This document shows positions 7,934 to 16,662 of a DNA stretch of 64,000 bases, one piece after another. Position numbers and translations under genes: made by a program. The stretch is from the NCBI GenBank assembly GCA_035501255.1, contig DATJWM010000086.1, positions 1 to 64,000 on the forward strand. The letters are read 5' to 3'. Within the stretch, counting starts at the first letter, position 1. The number at the start of each line of letters is the position of its first letter. The notes beneath the pieces were generated by a model. It was not told the DNA's origin. It saw nothing but the letters and a program-made list of their open reading frames with translations, and did not search any database. The DNA is from JAFAZI01 sp035501255. GTDB lineage: Bacteria > Actinomycetota > Actinomycetes > JAFAQI01.

Positions 7934-9031
7934 TTGGCACCACGCGCACGGCACCGTCGACCTCCGGCCGCCCTCCGCTACGGACCGCCGGTTGTCATGG
8001 CCGCCGCCACGTTGACGGCCGCCGCCGGCGAGACCCCGAGCCCGGCCCAGGCGGCCCACCCGAGCGCATCGAGTGAGGTCGTTCCCGCCCAGCATCGCTA
8101 CACCGACATCAACACCTCTCCCAGGATCTACAGTCTCGACCCCACGACCAGGGCCATGCACCCGGATGGAATCTCGGTGCACCAAGACACCCAGCGCGCG
8201 AGCCCCCAGACCTACCGCAGGCCGACGCACCTCAATGTCACCGCGTCCTCGATTCCCCGCCGGGTCCTGGCCGCCTACGTCAACGCCGCCCGCCTCGCCG
8301 ACCGGAACGACCAGGCCTGCGACCTGCAGTGGCAGACGATCGCCGGAATCGGGTTCATCGAATCCGACCACGCGCGTTCCGGGGGATCCGAGCAGCCACA
8401 CTGGGACGGCGTCGCGAATCCGCCGATCTACGGGCCTGCGCTCGACGGCGCGCATGGCTGGGCGCGCATCCCGAACACCGACCCCTCGATCGACGGTCCC
8501 GGCCGCTGGGAGCGCGCCGTCGGACCGATGCAGTTCATTCCATCGACGTGGAACGCCTACGCCGCCGACGGCAACCATGACGGTGTCGAAAACCCGCAGG
8601 ACATCGACGACGCCACCCTCGCCGCCGCCGACTACCTCTGCGCCACGGGAAGCCACCTCGACCGACCCGCTGCGCTGATCCGGGCCGTTCACGCCTACAA
8701 CCACTCCTATACCTACGTCCGCGAGGTCCTGACCGTCGCAGCGCACTACGAGGGCATCAACCCGGCCAAGCTCGGCGTGAACGGGTTGCCGGGCACCGCG
8801 AAGCGCCGTGAACTTCGGCTCCGGATCACGATGCCGCCGGCCGACGCCACACCGACCCCGCCCGGACACCGGGGTTCAGGTTCATCGGCGCCGGACCCGA
8901 CGCCCACCTCGTCTCCGACCCATAGCCCGAAGCCGACGCCCTCCCAGCCACGACCGTCGGCGCCGACCTCGCCGACGACATCGCCATCCCCGACGGCGAC
9001 CACGCTGCCCGGCCACGTGCCGGGCCACTAG
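7934..9031 (+). CDS. secreted lytic transglycosylase (SLT/MltB-like)
   Basis: A 365-residue exported enzyme that would cleave glycan strands of peptidoglycan. It has an N-terminal Arg-rich signal region with cleavage near AQA at about residue 40. The catalytic Glu143 is in GIGFIESDHA, with the family motif GPMQFIPSTW at about 198-207 and a C-terminal proline/threonine/serine-rich tail from about 300. The TTG start at 7934 is supported by GAGGG 8 bases upstream. It is divergent from the NlpC/P60 endopeptidase, making a cell-wall remodelling pair. Confidence 0.88.
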   Translation: MAPRARHRRPPAALRYGPPVVMAAATLTAAAGETPSPAQAAHPSASSEVVPAQHRYTDINTSPRIYSLDPTTRAMHPDGISVHQDTQRASPQTYRRPTHLNVTASSIPRRVLAAYVNAARLADRNDQACDLQWQTIAGIGFIESDHARSGGSEQPHWDGVANPPIYGPALDGAHGWARIPNTDPSIDGPGRWERAVGPMQFIPSTWNAYAADGNHDGVENPQDIDDATLAAADYLCATGSHLDRPAALIRAVHAYNHSYTYVREVLTVAAHYEGINPAKLGVNGLPGTAKRRELRLRITMPPADATPTPPGHRGSGSSAPDPTPTSSPTHSPKPTPSQPRPSAPTSPTTSPSPTATTLPGHVPGH

Positions 9032-9033
9032 TC

Positions 9034-9858
9034 CTAGCCGAAGCGCCCGTGGACGTAGTCGGCGGTGCGCGCGTCCTTCGGGTTGTTGAAGATGTCCGTG
9101 GTGAAACCGGATTCGACGATCGCGCCGGGAGTGCCCATCTCCGCGAGGAAGAACGCGCATTGCTGGGACACCCGCGCCGCCTGCTGCATGTTGTGGGTGA
9201 CGATCACGATCGTGACGTCATGATGCAGATCCGCGATCGTCTCCTCCACCCGCCGGGTCGAGGTCGGATCGAGCGCCGAACACGGCTCGTCCATCAGCAG
9301 CACCTCCGGGCGCACCGCAAGGGCTCGGGCGATGCACAACCGCTGCTGCTGGCCTCCGGACAACGCCCCCCCGGCGTCTCCGAGGCGGTCCTTGACCTCA
9401 CCCCAGAGACTGGCGCGGCTCAGGCATTCTTCGATCAAGTCTGCGCGTTCGGACTTCGACGGCGACGTGCCGGTCAACTTCAGGCCGGCCAGAACGTTGT
9501 CGCCGATCGACATCGTCGGGAACGGGTTCGGCTTTTGGAAGACCATGCCGATCTTGCGACGGGTCTCGGTGATCCGCTGACCAGGCGCATAGATGTCCAC
9601 CCCGTCGAGAAGGACCTCGCCGGCTAGCTGCGCACTCGGTACCGATTCGTGCATCCGGTTGAGGATCCGCAAGAACGTCGACTTACCGCAACCCGAGGGA
9701 CCGATCAGCGCGGTCACCGTCTTACCCGGCATCGCGAGGGACACCCGTTCGAGCACCTTGTTCGACCCGAACCAGGCGGAGATTCGCACCGCCTCGATCC
9801 CGCTGCCCTGGTTGGATTCGATGCGGAGCCCGGTGGCGGTCTCGTCAATCACCGACAC
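9034..9858 (-). CDS. pstB: phosphate ABC transporter ATPase PstB
   Basis: A 274-residue ATPase of the Pst phosphate importer. The Walker A GPSGCGKST lies near residue 53. The PstB-type Q-loop stretch FQKPNPFPTMSIGDNV, the signature LSGGQQQR, the Walker B LLMDEP with CSALDP, and the switch His (VTHNMQQ) are all present. The GTG start has GGGGA about 8 bases upstream. It is separated from pstSAC by about 10 kb of surface-protein genes, which is unusual: pstB normally directly follows pstA. Confidence 0.95.
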   Translation of the reverse strand: MSVIDETATGLRIESNQGSGIEAVRISAWFGSNKVLERVSLAMPGKTVTALIGPSGCGKSTFLRILNRMHESVPSAQLAGEVLLDGVDIYAPGQRITETRRKIGMVFQKPNPFPTMSIGDNVLAGLKLTGTSPSKSERADLIEECLSRASLWGEVKDRLGDAGGALSGGQQQRLCIARALAVRPEVLLMDEPCSALDPTSTRRVEETIADLHHDVTIVIVTHNMQQAARVSQQCAFFLAEMGTPGAIVESGFTTDIFNNPKDARTADYVHGRFG

Positions 9859-10073
9859 TGCGACGTCCCCTTCGTGTGAGCCTCGCTGTTGCGACCGCCG
9901 AGTGTGACCACAGCCTCGCGCCGGCTCTTCGATCGTAGAGTCGGAACGGCCCTGTGATGTCGGTTCAAGGCAGGCTGACGCCGACAGGTCATCCAGCGTT
10001 CATCTCCCGGTCGCTTTGTGGTTGACCAACGCCGCGACCGTGGAGGATCCGACAACCACCAAAAGGATCGAGC

Positions 10074-11000
10074 GTGTCGCGAGACCAGGTGCGTCGCGGC
10101 GCCACGCTGGTCGCCATCCTCGCCGCCGCCGCAGGAATGTCGCTGACCTCGACGGCAACGGCCGCAATCGCCGCGCCGAAGGCGAAGTGCGACCTCGCAG
10201 TCACGACGCCGTACTCGGCGGATCGACCGCTTCGCCTGCCCCTCGTTCTCGACTCGACCGGCAACGCCTACTCGGGGAGCGCGGTATTTCGCTCGATCAC
10301 CGTGTCGGACACCAGACGTTCGAACAAGCGCTGGACGCTCAAGGCGCTCGCCGGCCCGTTGAGCTTGACGCCGGCGCAAGGCACCGCCGTGGGCGGCACG
10401 GGTGACGGCCAGATCAACTCCCAGAACGTCGGCATCTCGGAGCTGACCACCCTGCGCGCATGGCATGGCTTTTCTCTCGCCCATCACAACCTCACCCTGA
10501 TCAACCGGACCGCGGCCTCCCCACCTGCGCCGGCGGCGGCGAGAGGAGGCCTCGGACTGGGTGGCTCGAAGGCGCACCCGATCGCGACCGCGCTCCATGG
10601 CCGTGGCTCCGTGCGCATCGGTGGCGTGCTCACGCTCGACGCGCCGACCTCGACAGCGGCCGGAAGCTTCGTCGGCGAGGTGACCTTCACCGTTGGCTGT
10701 GGGCGGGTGGTGGTTCCCGTCAAGCCGCCCAAGCACCATCACCATCACCATCACCATCACCACCACCACCCGCATTCGCCCAGGCCGACGCCGACCCCCT
10801 CATCGACGGTGAAAGCCACCGGGGTGCCACGCGGGACCACCAACGGAGGCGGCAACGGCGGCTCGGGAGGCGTGATGCCGTTCACCGGCTTCGACCTCGC
10901 TGGATTCGTCGTCGCTGCGATCATCGCCTTGGCGCTCGGAGCGCTGTTGGTGGTGGCCGGTCGACGGCGTTGGTCGCAGCCGTCAGGTCCTGGGACCTGA
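10074..11000 (+). CDS. WxL-like exported protein with His12 tract and sortase-like tail
   Basis: A 308-residue exported protein. The signal peptide ends near residue 33. A WxL-like beta domain (about 38-225) has RWTLKA and a late SVRIGGVLTLDAP; it aligns with the C-terminal domain of the protein at 13188. Twelve consecutive His residues (10734-10769) follow, then a Pro/Thr linker. The C-terminus is MPFTG, a hydrophobic helix and RRRRW-type basic residues, resembling an LPxTG cell-wall sorting signal. The GTG start has AAGGA upstream. It is transcribed opposite to its neighbours and ends convergently with the next gene. Metal binding by the His tract is inferred. Confidence 0.72.
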   Translation: MSRDQVRRGATLVAILAAAAGMSLTSTATAAIAAPKAKCDLAVTTPYSADRPLRLPLVLDSTGNAYSGSAVFRSITVSDTRRSNKRWTLKALAGPLSLTPAQGTAVGGTGDGQINSQNVGISELTTLRAWHGFSLAHHNLTLINRTAASPPAPAAARGGLGLGGSKAHPIATALHGRGSVRIGGVLTLDAPTSTAAGSFVGEVTFTVGCGRVVVPVKPPKHHHHHHHHHHHHPHSPRPTPTPSSTVKATGVPRGTTNGGGNGGSGGVMPFTGFDLAGFVVAAIIALALGALLVVAGRRRWSQPSGPGT

Positions 11001-11930
11001 CGCCGCGGACCTCCGCCGCCAGAGATAGGCACCGCCAACCCCGACGAGAACGACCGCAACGATCACGCCCGCAATCGCGCCGGCATCCGAGCCGCCGCCG
11101 GACGAGGACGCGTTGTCCTGCGACGCCGCGCCGCTCGTCGTGTCCGGGCCGGGAGAGGTCGTGCCTGAACCCGAGGCTTGGCTCGACGCTCCGCTCGACG
11201 GCTGGGAGGACGGGGTGGACGTGGAGGCACCGAGCGCGGCCGCGCGGGCGGCGATGTTCGCGGCACGACCGATCGGAGCGCCGACCGACTTGGCTGCCAC
11301 AGGTGAGAGCAGCTGTGGTCGGCCACGTCCCTGCTTGTTCCACTTCGGCAGCGCGGACTCCGGTGACACGGCCCGACCGGCGGTGCAGTTCACCCGCACG
11401 TTTGTGACGCTGTGCCATGTCGTTCCCGTGACGTCGATGAACGAAGCCGCGTAATTCGTCGAGTAACCGGTGTCGACGCTGCTGTAGAGCACACGCAGCT
11501 CGATGTAGTGGCCCGCCATCGCCGGGTAGTCGTTGAGAAAGTCCGACAGAGCGAGGTCGCGGGAGGTCGCCTGTGCCATCGGCACGGAAGCGTTGGTGTA
11601 AACGCTCGCTGCGGTCAGCGTGTCACCGCTCCATTGGGCCGCGTCGATCCCGGGTCGAGGCTGGAAGGCGTAGAGCGTTGCCTTGCGCCCCTTTCCATTG
11701 AACGGCTGCGGCGCGGCAGCGGTGCTCACTGCGCGCCAGACGAACGGCTTGTCGTACACGCTGCCGTGCGTGATCTGCTGACCGTGGCTGTTGCAGAATC
11801 CCACGTGCCCCTGGGCGTAGGGGTCGCTCGGTACCGGTGCCGAGGCGCGAGCCGGCACGGCCGCGACGGCGAGGGATCCGGCCGCAATCAGCGCGGCGGC
11901 TGTCAGAGTCGAGGTTCGGATCAAGCGCAT
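10983..11930 (-). CDS. membrane-anchored exported protein of the local surface-domain family
   Basis: A 315-residue type I membrane protein. A signal peptide (to about 29) is followed by an extracellular domain (about 35-185) homologous to the N-terminal domains at 13188 and 24663. Shared landmarks include ATLYAFxPxPG, WSGDTLTAAxVY, LSDFLNDYP and a final TWxxV. A Ser/Gly/Thr-rich stalk and a single C-terminal helix (AGVIVAVVLVGVGGAYLW) with basic RRRR stop-transfer residues follow. The molecular function is unknown. It sits 18 bases after the DUF916-like gene and probably belongs to the same transcription unit. Confidence 0.72.
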   Translation of the reverse strand: MRLIRTSTLTAAALIAAGSLAVAAVPARASAPVPSDPYAQGHVGFCNSHGQQITHGSVYDKPFVWRAVSTAAAPQPFNGKGRKATLYAFQPRPGIDAAQWSGDTLTAASVYTNASVPMAQATSRDLALSDFLNDYPAMAGHYIELRVLYSSVDTGYSTNYAASFIDVTGTTWHSVTNVRVNCTAGRAVSPESALPKWNKQGRGRPQLLSPVAAKSVGAPIGRAANIAARAAALGASTSTPSSQPSSGASSQASGSGTTSPGPDTTSGAASQDNASSSGGGSDAGAIAGVIVAVVLVGVGGAYLWRRRSAASGPRT

Positions 11931-11948
11931 GCGGTGTGCCTACCCTTT

Positions 11949-13073
11949 TCAGGTTGTTCCTGCCGAAGCCGGTCCGGTCGTGACCCGGGTCCCCCGCCGG
12001 ACATTGCGCCTCCGTCGCACCGCAAAGACGGCGGCAGCAACGACGACGAGGATGAGCGCGAGCAGGATCCAGGGGATCGCGAGAAACGTTGCGCTCGCGG
12101 ACGCCGGCTCGGCGCCAGGGTCGACATCGCCCTCAGGGATGAGCGGAGTGAGAACGACGTGCGAGTGGTCGAAGATCGCGGGAGTGACGTCCTGCGCGTG
12201 CACGGTGATCGACGCGGAATTGCCGGGCAGGAGCGCCGGGACGTTGCTGGCCGCAACCTTGACCGTCGAGCCGATCCAGCTGCTGACCGTCACCAGCTGG
12301 CGCGCACCCAGGTTGACGTTGCCGGTGTTAACCACCCGGTAACTGATCGTGGCGCTCCCTTTCCCGATCGGGTCGAGTGTTGCCGAATACGAGGTGTGCA
12401 GGCCTTCGACCTGAAGTTGTGGGTGCACCGGCCCGGACACCCGGATAGCGACCGGGACGGCCACCCGCTGCTCGAGCTTCGGGTTGACCTTCAGTCCTTT
12501 CCGGGTCTTCACCGCGGCGCTCAGCGAGGAGATGATCCCTGCCGTGTGGTCGCCCGGCGTCGCGTGGCGCGGGACATGCACCTGGACCGCCACGATCGCG
12601 CGGGATCGCGCCGGCACCCGAAGCACATGTCCGTGGTGCGGAAGACCGAGCGTGATCCATGCCCCCGCGTCGCGCGGGGTAGCCGCCTGCGGCTGAAGCC
12701 CGAGCTGTCCGTTCGCAGCGTTCGTCGCATCCCGTGCGTACAGCGCGAGCGTCAGAGGTTTCTTGGAAAAGTTCTCGATCCCGACATGGTCGTGAACGAC
12801 CGCTCCAGGACTCACGAACCACTTGAAGTCCGGCCGCCCGTCGATCTTGTGCGCGTTGGCTGGCCCGATGCCCCACGCCAAACTCTTCGGCGACGGCGCG
12901 TTGTGGGTCGGCTCGTTGGCCGCGGGAACCGTGGCCGAGCCTCGGTCGAGCCAGTGCGACGGGCCGACGGTCGTGGCGATGGCGATGGCGAGGACGAGGA
13001 CAAGCGCGCGGCAGATCCGATTCGCGGCCCTGCGGGCGAAGCGGTCGCGCGGGGTGGCCACACCGCTAGCCAA
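11949..13073 (-). CDS. DUF916 (WxLIP)-like membrane-anchored surface protein
   Basis: A 374-residue protein: an N-terminal signal/anchor, an extracellular domain at about 60-200 resembling the WxL-interacting-protein domain (DUF916: GxxNFSKKPLTLALYARDATN and a VPARSRAIVAVQVHVP strand, then GDHTAGI), a second beta domain, and a C-terminal helix (IPWILLALILVVVAAAVF) with a basic tail. In Firmicutes such proteins bind peptidoglycan and WxL-domain proteins. WxL-like genes flank it here, so the same partnership is inferred. DUF916 membership is by motif recognition only and should be tested with a profile. Confidence 0.72.
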   Translation of the reverse strand: MASGVATPRDRFARRAANRICRALVLVLAIAIATTVGPSHWLDRGSATVPAANEPTHNAPSPKSLAWGIGPANAHKIDGRPDFKWFVSPGAVVHDHVGIENFSKKPLTLALYARDATNAANGQLGLQPQAATPRDAGAWITLGLPHHGHVLRVPARSRAIVAVQVHVPRHATPGDHTAGIISSLSAAVKTRKGLKVNPKLEQRVAVPVAIRVSGPVHPQLQVEGLHTSYSATLDPIGKGSATISYRVVNTGNVNLGARQLVTVSSWIGSTVKVAASNVPALLPGNSASITVHAQDVTPAIFDHSHVVLTPLIPEGDVDPGAEPASASATFLAIPWILLALILVVVAAAVFAVRRRRNVRRGTRVTTGPASAGTT

Positions 13074-13123
13074 GCCCGGGCGAGTGAACGCCCGTAAATC
13101 CGAGGATGAACAAGAAGCAAAGA

Positions 13124-13158
13124 GGTCCGGGCGGGCGCTCCACGCGCCCGCCCGGACC
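13124..13158 (-). terminator. intrinsic terminator between 13188 and 11949 genes
   Basis: A perfect 15-bp inverted repeat (GGTCCGGGCGGGCGC and its complement, 5-base loop). On the minus strand it is followed by TCTTTGC. It lies 29 bases after the stop of the gene at 13188 and would reduce read-through into the DUF916-like gene. Confidence 0.75.
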
Positions 13159-13187
13159 CTTGATCCTTCACGAACCTCCAGGGCCGG

Positions 13188-15044
13188 TTAGACCAGGCTT
13201 CCCACGAGGGTGAAGGTGATGGTGCCGGTGAACAAACCCGCCTCGGTGGAGCTCGGGGCGTTGAGGGTCAGCAGACCGGTCAGACCGATCGAACCAATCC
13301 CCTGCTGGGCCTGCGCGATGTCGTGCGCGCCGTTGCCCAGACCCGCAGTGCCGAGGTCCGTCGGCGCGACGGCCGGGTAGGCAGCCGGGTTGGCGAACGT
13401 CGTGAAGTTCGACGCGAGCCCGTTGAACCCGTTGCCACTGACCGGAACCTCGGTCAACCCGGTGAGACCGACGTCCTCACCACTGATCTGCGAACCGGCG
13501 TTGGACCCACCGTCACTCAGCGTCGACGCCGCCGCCTGGGCGGTCCAGGGCAGGTCACCGGCTCGGGTGTCGGTGACGTAGATGTCCTGCGTCGGGTCCG
13601 TCGCGCTTCCGCCGAAGGTAGCGCTCGCCGAATACACCGTGCCCGTGCTGTCCAGGTGCATGGTGCCCAGGTTCAGCGGGTTCTGGTTGGAGTACGGCGT
13701 GGTGATGCTCAGCACACCCTGCGGGATCGTGGCCTCGATGTTCTGCACGTCGGTGCACTGTGAACCGGTCGAGGCGCACGGACCGTTCGGGTTCGCCGAC
13801 TGGCTGAACGTCGACGCCGCCGAGGTGGACGTTGCGCAAACCGTCGCGTCGGACGGGCTGAACACCGCGGTGATCGAGTGCGAGCCCGGCGAGTTGAACG
13901 TGTTGGTCGCGTCGAACTCGTTCGGCGTGCCCGGCTTCGGGCTAATCGGTCCTGCAACCTTCGTGGTGTCGTCGTAGAAGTTGACGGTACCGGTGCAGGC
14001 CGAAGCCGACCCGTAGTCCACCGTTGCCACGTAGCTGTTCTGGTCGCCGGCGTACTGACCCGGTGTCACCGACAGGTCGGTGCTCGTGGCCGGCGCCGGA
14101 GGCGCAACCGAGAACGGCACTGTTGCCGAGGTGGATGTCGTCAGGCTGGTGCCGATGTAGGGAGCGAACTGTGCCGTGAAGCTGTGCGTCGACGGGTTCG
14201 CAACGCTGTCAGTCACGCTCGCCGTGTACGGGCCGGACCCGGACACGAGCTGGGTGGTCCCCACCTGGGTGGCGCCGTCGAAGAACGTCACCGTCCCGAT
14301 CGGCCCGGTGTAGCTGCTCGGGACCGCGCTCGCGGCACTCACCGACGCGTTCAGCGTGACGCTCTCCGGGTTGTTCGAGGAGGTGTCCGGGCTGGTCGGC
14401 GAGGTGTGCAGCGTCGTGGTGGTCGTGTCCGTGGCGTCGGGGTAGGTGCCCGAAGCCGGGTACACGACCTGCCAGGTGTCCGCGCTCGGGTTGACCTGGA
14501 TGTCGAGCGTGTCGTACTGCGTGGTGTCCGGCGGCTGGCCGGTTCCCGAGGTGTAGATCCGCAGCTGGTAGAGGTTCTGGTAGCCGCTGGTGCTCAGGTT
14601 GTTCGGGTACTCCCCGATGTAGTCGTTCATCGACAGGTCGGTCGACCCGCCGGTGACGAAAGGCAGCCCCGGAGTGCTGACGGCACTCGGCGTTCCGCTC
14701 GGAACCGGGCTGTAGGTCCCGGCGCTGAGCACGTCACTGCTCCAGGTCTGCGGGTTGCTTCCGGGCACCGGCGTAGCGACGTACAGCTGCGCCTTGGAGT
14801 CGCCCGAGCGACCGGCGTGGGACGCGATCGCGTAAGCGGCCAACGGGTGACCATCCAGGCTGCCGCCGGTAATCGGGGCACCCGAGGAGTTGAGCAGCGT
14901 GATTGTTCCGATGGAGTTCGGGTCCGGTTCCCACCCGACGCTTGTCGTGGTGGCGGACGCGACGCCGCTCGCCGCGAGCACTAGCCCGCTCGCGAGCGCC
15001 AGGGATCCTGCCCCGGTAAGCGCACGTTTGAAGTTGGTTCGCAC
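13188..15044 (-). CDS. large exported protein: surface domain, Ig-like repeats, WxL-like domain
   Basis: A 618-residue secreted protein. The signal peptide ends near 31. An N-terminal surface domain (about 36-205) is highly similar to the protein at 24663 (GWEPDPNSIG, HAGRSGD, NPQTWS, LSMNDYIGEYPNNLS, TWQVVYP). Two Ig-like repeats span about 215-420 (VTFFDGATQVGTTQL-type strands). The C-terminal WxL-like domain (about 435-618) has PWTAQA and GIGSIGLTGLLTLNAP and matches the protein at 10074. There is no C-terminal anchor, so retention would be non-covalent. The GTG start has AAAGGAG upstream. Confidence 0.75.
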   Translation of the reverse strand: MRTNFKRALTGAGSLALASGLVLAASGVASATTTSVGWEPDPNSIGTITLLNSSGAPITGGSLDGHPLAAYAIASHAGRSGDSKAQLYVATPVPGSNPQTWSSDVLSAGTYSPVPSGTPSAVSTPGLPFVTGGSTDLSMNDYIGEYPNNLSTSGYQNLYQLRIYTSGTGQPPDTTQYDTLDIQVNPSADTWQVVYPASGTYPDATDTTTTTLHTSPTSPDTSSNNPESVTLNASVSAASAVPSSYTGPIGTVTFFDGATQVGTTQLVSGSGPYTASVTDSVANPSTHSFTAQFAPYIGTSLTTSTSATVPFSVAPPAPATSTDLSVTPGQYAGDQNSYVATVDYGSASACTGTVNFYDDTTKVAGPISPKPGTPNEFDATNTFNSPGSHSITAVFSPSDATVCATSTSAASTFSQSANPNGPCASTGSQCTDVQNIEATIPQGVLSITTPYSNQNPLNLGTMHLDSTGTVYSASATFGGSATDPTQDIYVTDTRAGDLPWTAQAAASTLSDGGSNAGSQISGEDVGLTGLTEVPVSGNGFNGLASNFTTFANPAAYPAVAPTDLGTAGLGNGAHDIAQAQQGIGSIGLTGLLTLNAPSSTEAGLFTGTITFTLVGSLV

Positions 15045-15128
15045 TACAGTTTTCTCCTTTAGGAAGTGTCCAGATGCGAAAAGTCGGTCATCATGGACAC
15101 GGGCTGGGCCCGTGCCCGGTCCAACGAG

Positions 15129-15178
15129 ACCCTCTCCCCGGCGCCCGGTCCGAAGCCAAAGGCGCCGGGGAGAAGGGT
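15129..15178. terminator. strong GC hairpin between 15215 and 13188 genes
   Basis: A near-perfect inverted repeat: CCTCTCCCCGGCGCC at 15131-15145 pairs with GGCGCCGGGGAGAAGGG at 15161-15177. A T run (TTTT) follows only on the plus side, so its direction is unclear. It separates two same-strand genes and may act as a weak terminator or mRNA stabiliser. Confidence 0.5.
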
Positions 15179-15214
15179 TTTCTGCGGTTATTGCAACTTC
15201 ACCGCCAGGGTGAC

Positions 15215-16492
15215 TCAGCCGGATGAAACGTCGCCGAGGTCCTGGTAGTTCGGGGTGAAGTAGGCCGCGCTGATGTCCGGAGCGTTCGACGCCCGAGCGA
15301 TCCAGCTGGTGCTGCCCTTCAGCAGGTCGTTCACGAAGTTCTTCGTGCCGCCTGGCTGGGAGGGCTTACAGCCGGAGTAGCTCGACGACGCACAAGTTCC
15401 CGAACCCGGCGTCAGGCCGAGGTCGTAGTCACGGGCGATGAAGTACAGCCCGCGGGTCGAGTCGTACACCGAGTCGCTGTGTGAAGTGTCGCTGTCGCTG
15501 GCCGGCTTCTGGTCAGCGGACGGGCAGTTCGGCGTCATGTCACCGGTGGTGCAGCCGCTGATCAGCGAGATGTTGAAGTTGGATGCGGGCTCCTGGCTGT
15601 TGCCGTAGTAGCCGCTCTGGATGAGGTTGATCTTGCCGACCGAGAACGGCTCGATCGCGTCCGCCGGAGTCGCCGCCAGCGTGACGCCGGTCGGGTCGTG
15701 CTCCTCACTGATCCGGATGCAAGTGCTCGAACTGATCGTCGAGTCGGACACACCGATGTCGGACTCGAAGAAGTTGCGAGTGCCCGAGCCGGACTGCGGG
15801 ATCACCGGAATGATGTGGTCGGTCGAGGCGCCGGAAGGCGCGCCCGGAACCTCAGCCCACTCGATTCCCTGGCTGCCGTCGCAGTGGCTGTAGATGTAGG
15901 CGAGTTGCGTGCCGTCAAGCGGGAAGCCGTTGAAGCTCACGCTCGACTTCGCGATCTCCAGGTTGTCGGTGGCGAACTGGAACACGTGCAGACCACCGCA
16001 GTCCGTGATACCGGCGCACGACGTCTGCTCCGAGCCCTTCGGCAACCGGGACGCACGGGAGAAGGTGAGCGACCCGGTTGGCAACCCTTGGTAGCCGCCG
16101 CCACCGACCGAGTCCGCGATCAGCGCGCTGATACCCGCACCCGAGCCATCCGGACGCTCGACCGGCTTCGTGCCGGCCCGCAGCACCGCCGACGTTGTGC
16201 CGTTGCCGTAAAGCAACGCACCGGTGGAGTCGTAGAGCGCCCGGCCGTTGCCGTCACCGGTCGCGAAGTAGTTGTAGACGCTGTTCGTCTTGCCCGTGTT
16301 GTACGCCGGGTCACCCGCGACGTCACCACTGAACAGGAAGTCCGCAGCGTTCTGAACCGTGTCAGAGCCGACAGCGACCGCGTCGCCCGGACGTGCTTGC
16401 GGATCGGCCCACGCCGGCTGCATTGCAAACAGCAATGCGGCGGTGGTCCCCGCGGCACCGAGCGCCAGAGTCGCCCTTGCCTTTCTCGACAT
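15215..16492 (-). CDS. PstS-like phosphate-binding protein
   Basis: A 425-residue secreted class II solute-binding protein. The signal peptide ends at AWA, about residue 29. Phosphate-type loops are visible: VGSDTVQNAADF near residue 42, a mid-protein SRASRLPKG, and IPQSGSGTRNFF, which matches the anion-binding SGTR loop of PstS. It is longer than the classical 340 residues, with several Cys-containing insertions. It has no lipobox and no C-terminal helix, so it may be freely secreted or held by neighbours. It lies inside the pst/surface locus. Confidence 0.82.
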   Translation of the reverse strand: MSRKARATLALGAAGTTAALLFAMQPAWADPQARPGDAVAVGSDTVQNAADFLFSGDVAGDPAYNTGKTNSVYNYFATGDGNGRALYDSTGALLYGNGTTSAVLRAGTKPVERPDGSGAGISALIADSVGGGGYQGLPTGSLTFSRASRLPKGSEQTSCAGITDCGGLHVFQFATDNLEIAKSSVSFNGFPLDGTQLAYIYSHCDGSQGIEWAEVPGAPSGASTDHIIPVIPQSGSGTRNFFESDIGVSDSTISSSTCIRISEEHDPTGVTLAATPADAIEPFSVGKINLIQSGYYGNSQEPASNFNISLISGCTTGDMTPNCPSADQKPASDSDTSHSDSVYDSTRGLYFIARDYDLGLTPGSGTCASSSYSGCKPSQPGGTKNFVNDLLKGSTSWIARASNAPDISAAYFTPNYQDLGDVSSG

Positions 16493-16602
16493 TCGCCCTC
16501 CTTGGAGGCAGTGCGGAGCCTTTCTCCGCCGGGGCGACCCTAGAGGCCCAATCGGGCTATCAAGCCGCTAGATCCTGAACAGCAGACGAACGATCACCAC
16601 AA

Positions 16603-16629
16603 TCGCGCGATAGGCCTGCTATCGCGCGA
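16603..16629. terminator. perfect hairpin upstream of the PstS-like gene
   Basis: An 11-bp perfect inverted repeat TCGCGCGATAG with loop GCCTG and arm CTATCGCGCGA. It lies 34 bases after the stop of the sortase-like gene and about 110 bases before the PstS-like start. No T run follows on the minus strand, so it could be a weak terminator or a protein-binding or attenuator element. Confidence 0.5.
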
Positions 16630-16662
16630 GGCGGATGGGCTCCGTGTGACCACGGAGCGTCA

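Noticed and set aside
10734..10769. His12 tract as vector tag contamination
   Set aside because: It is internal to a longer ORF with matching GC-rich flanks and mixed CAC/CAT codons, in a natural family member.
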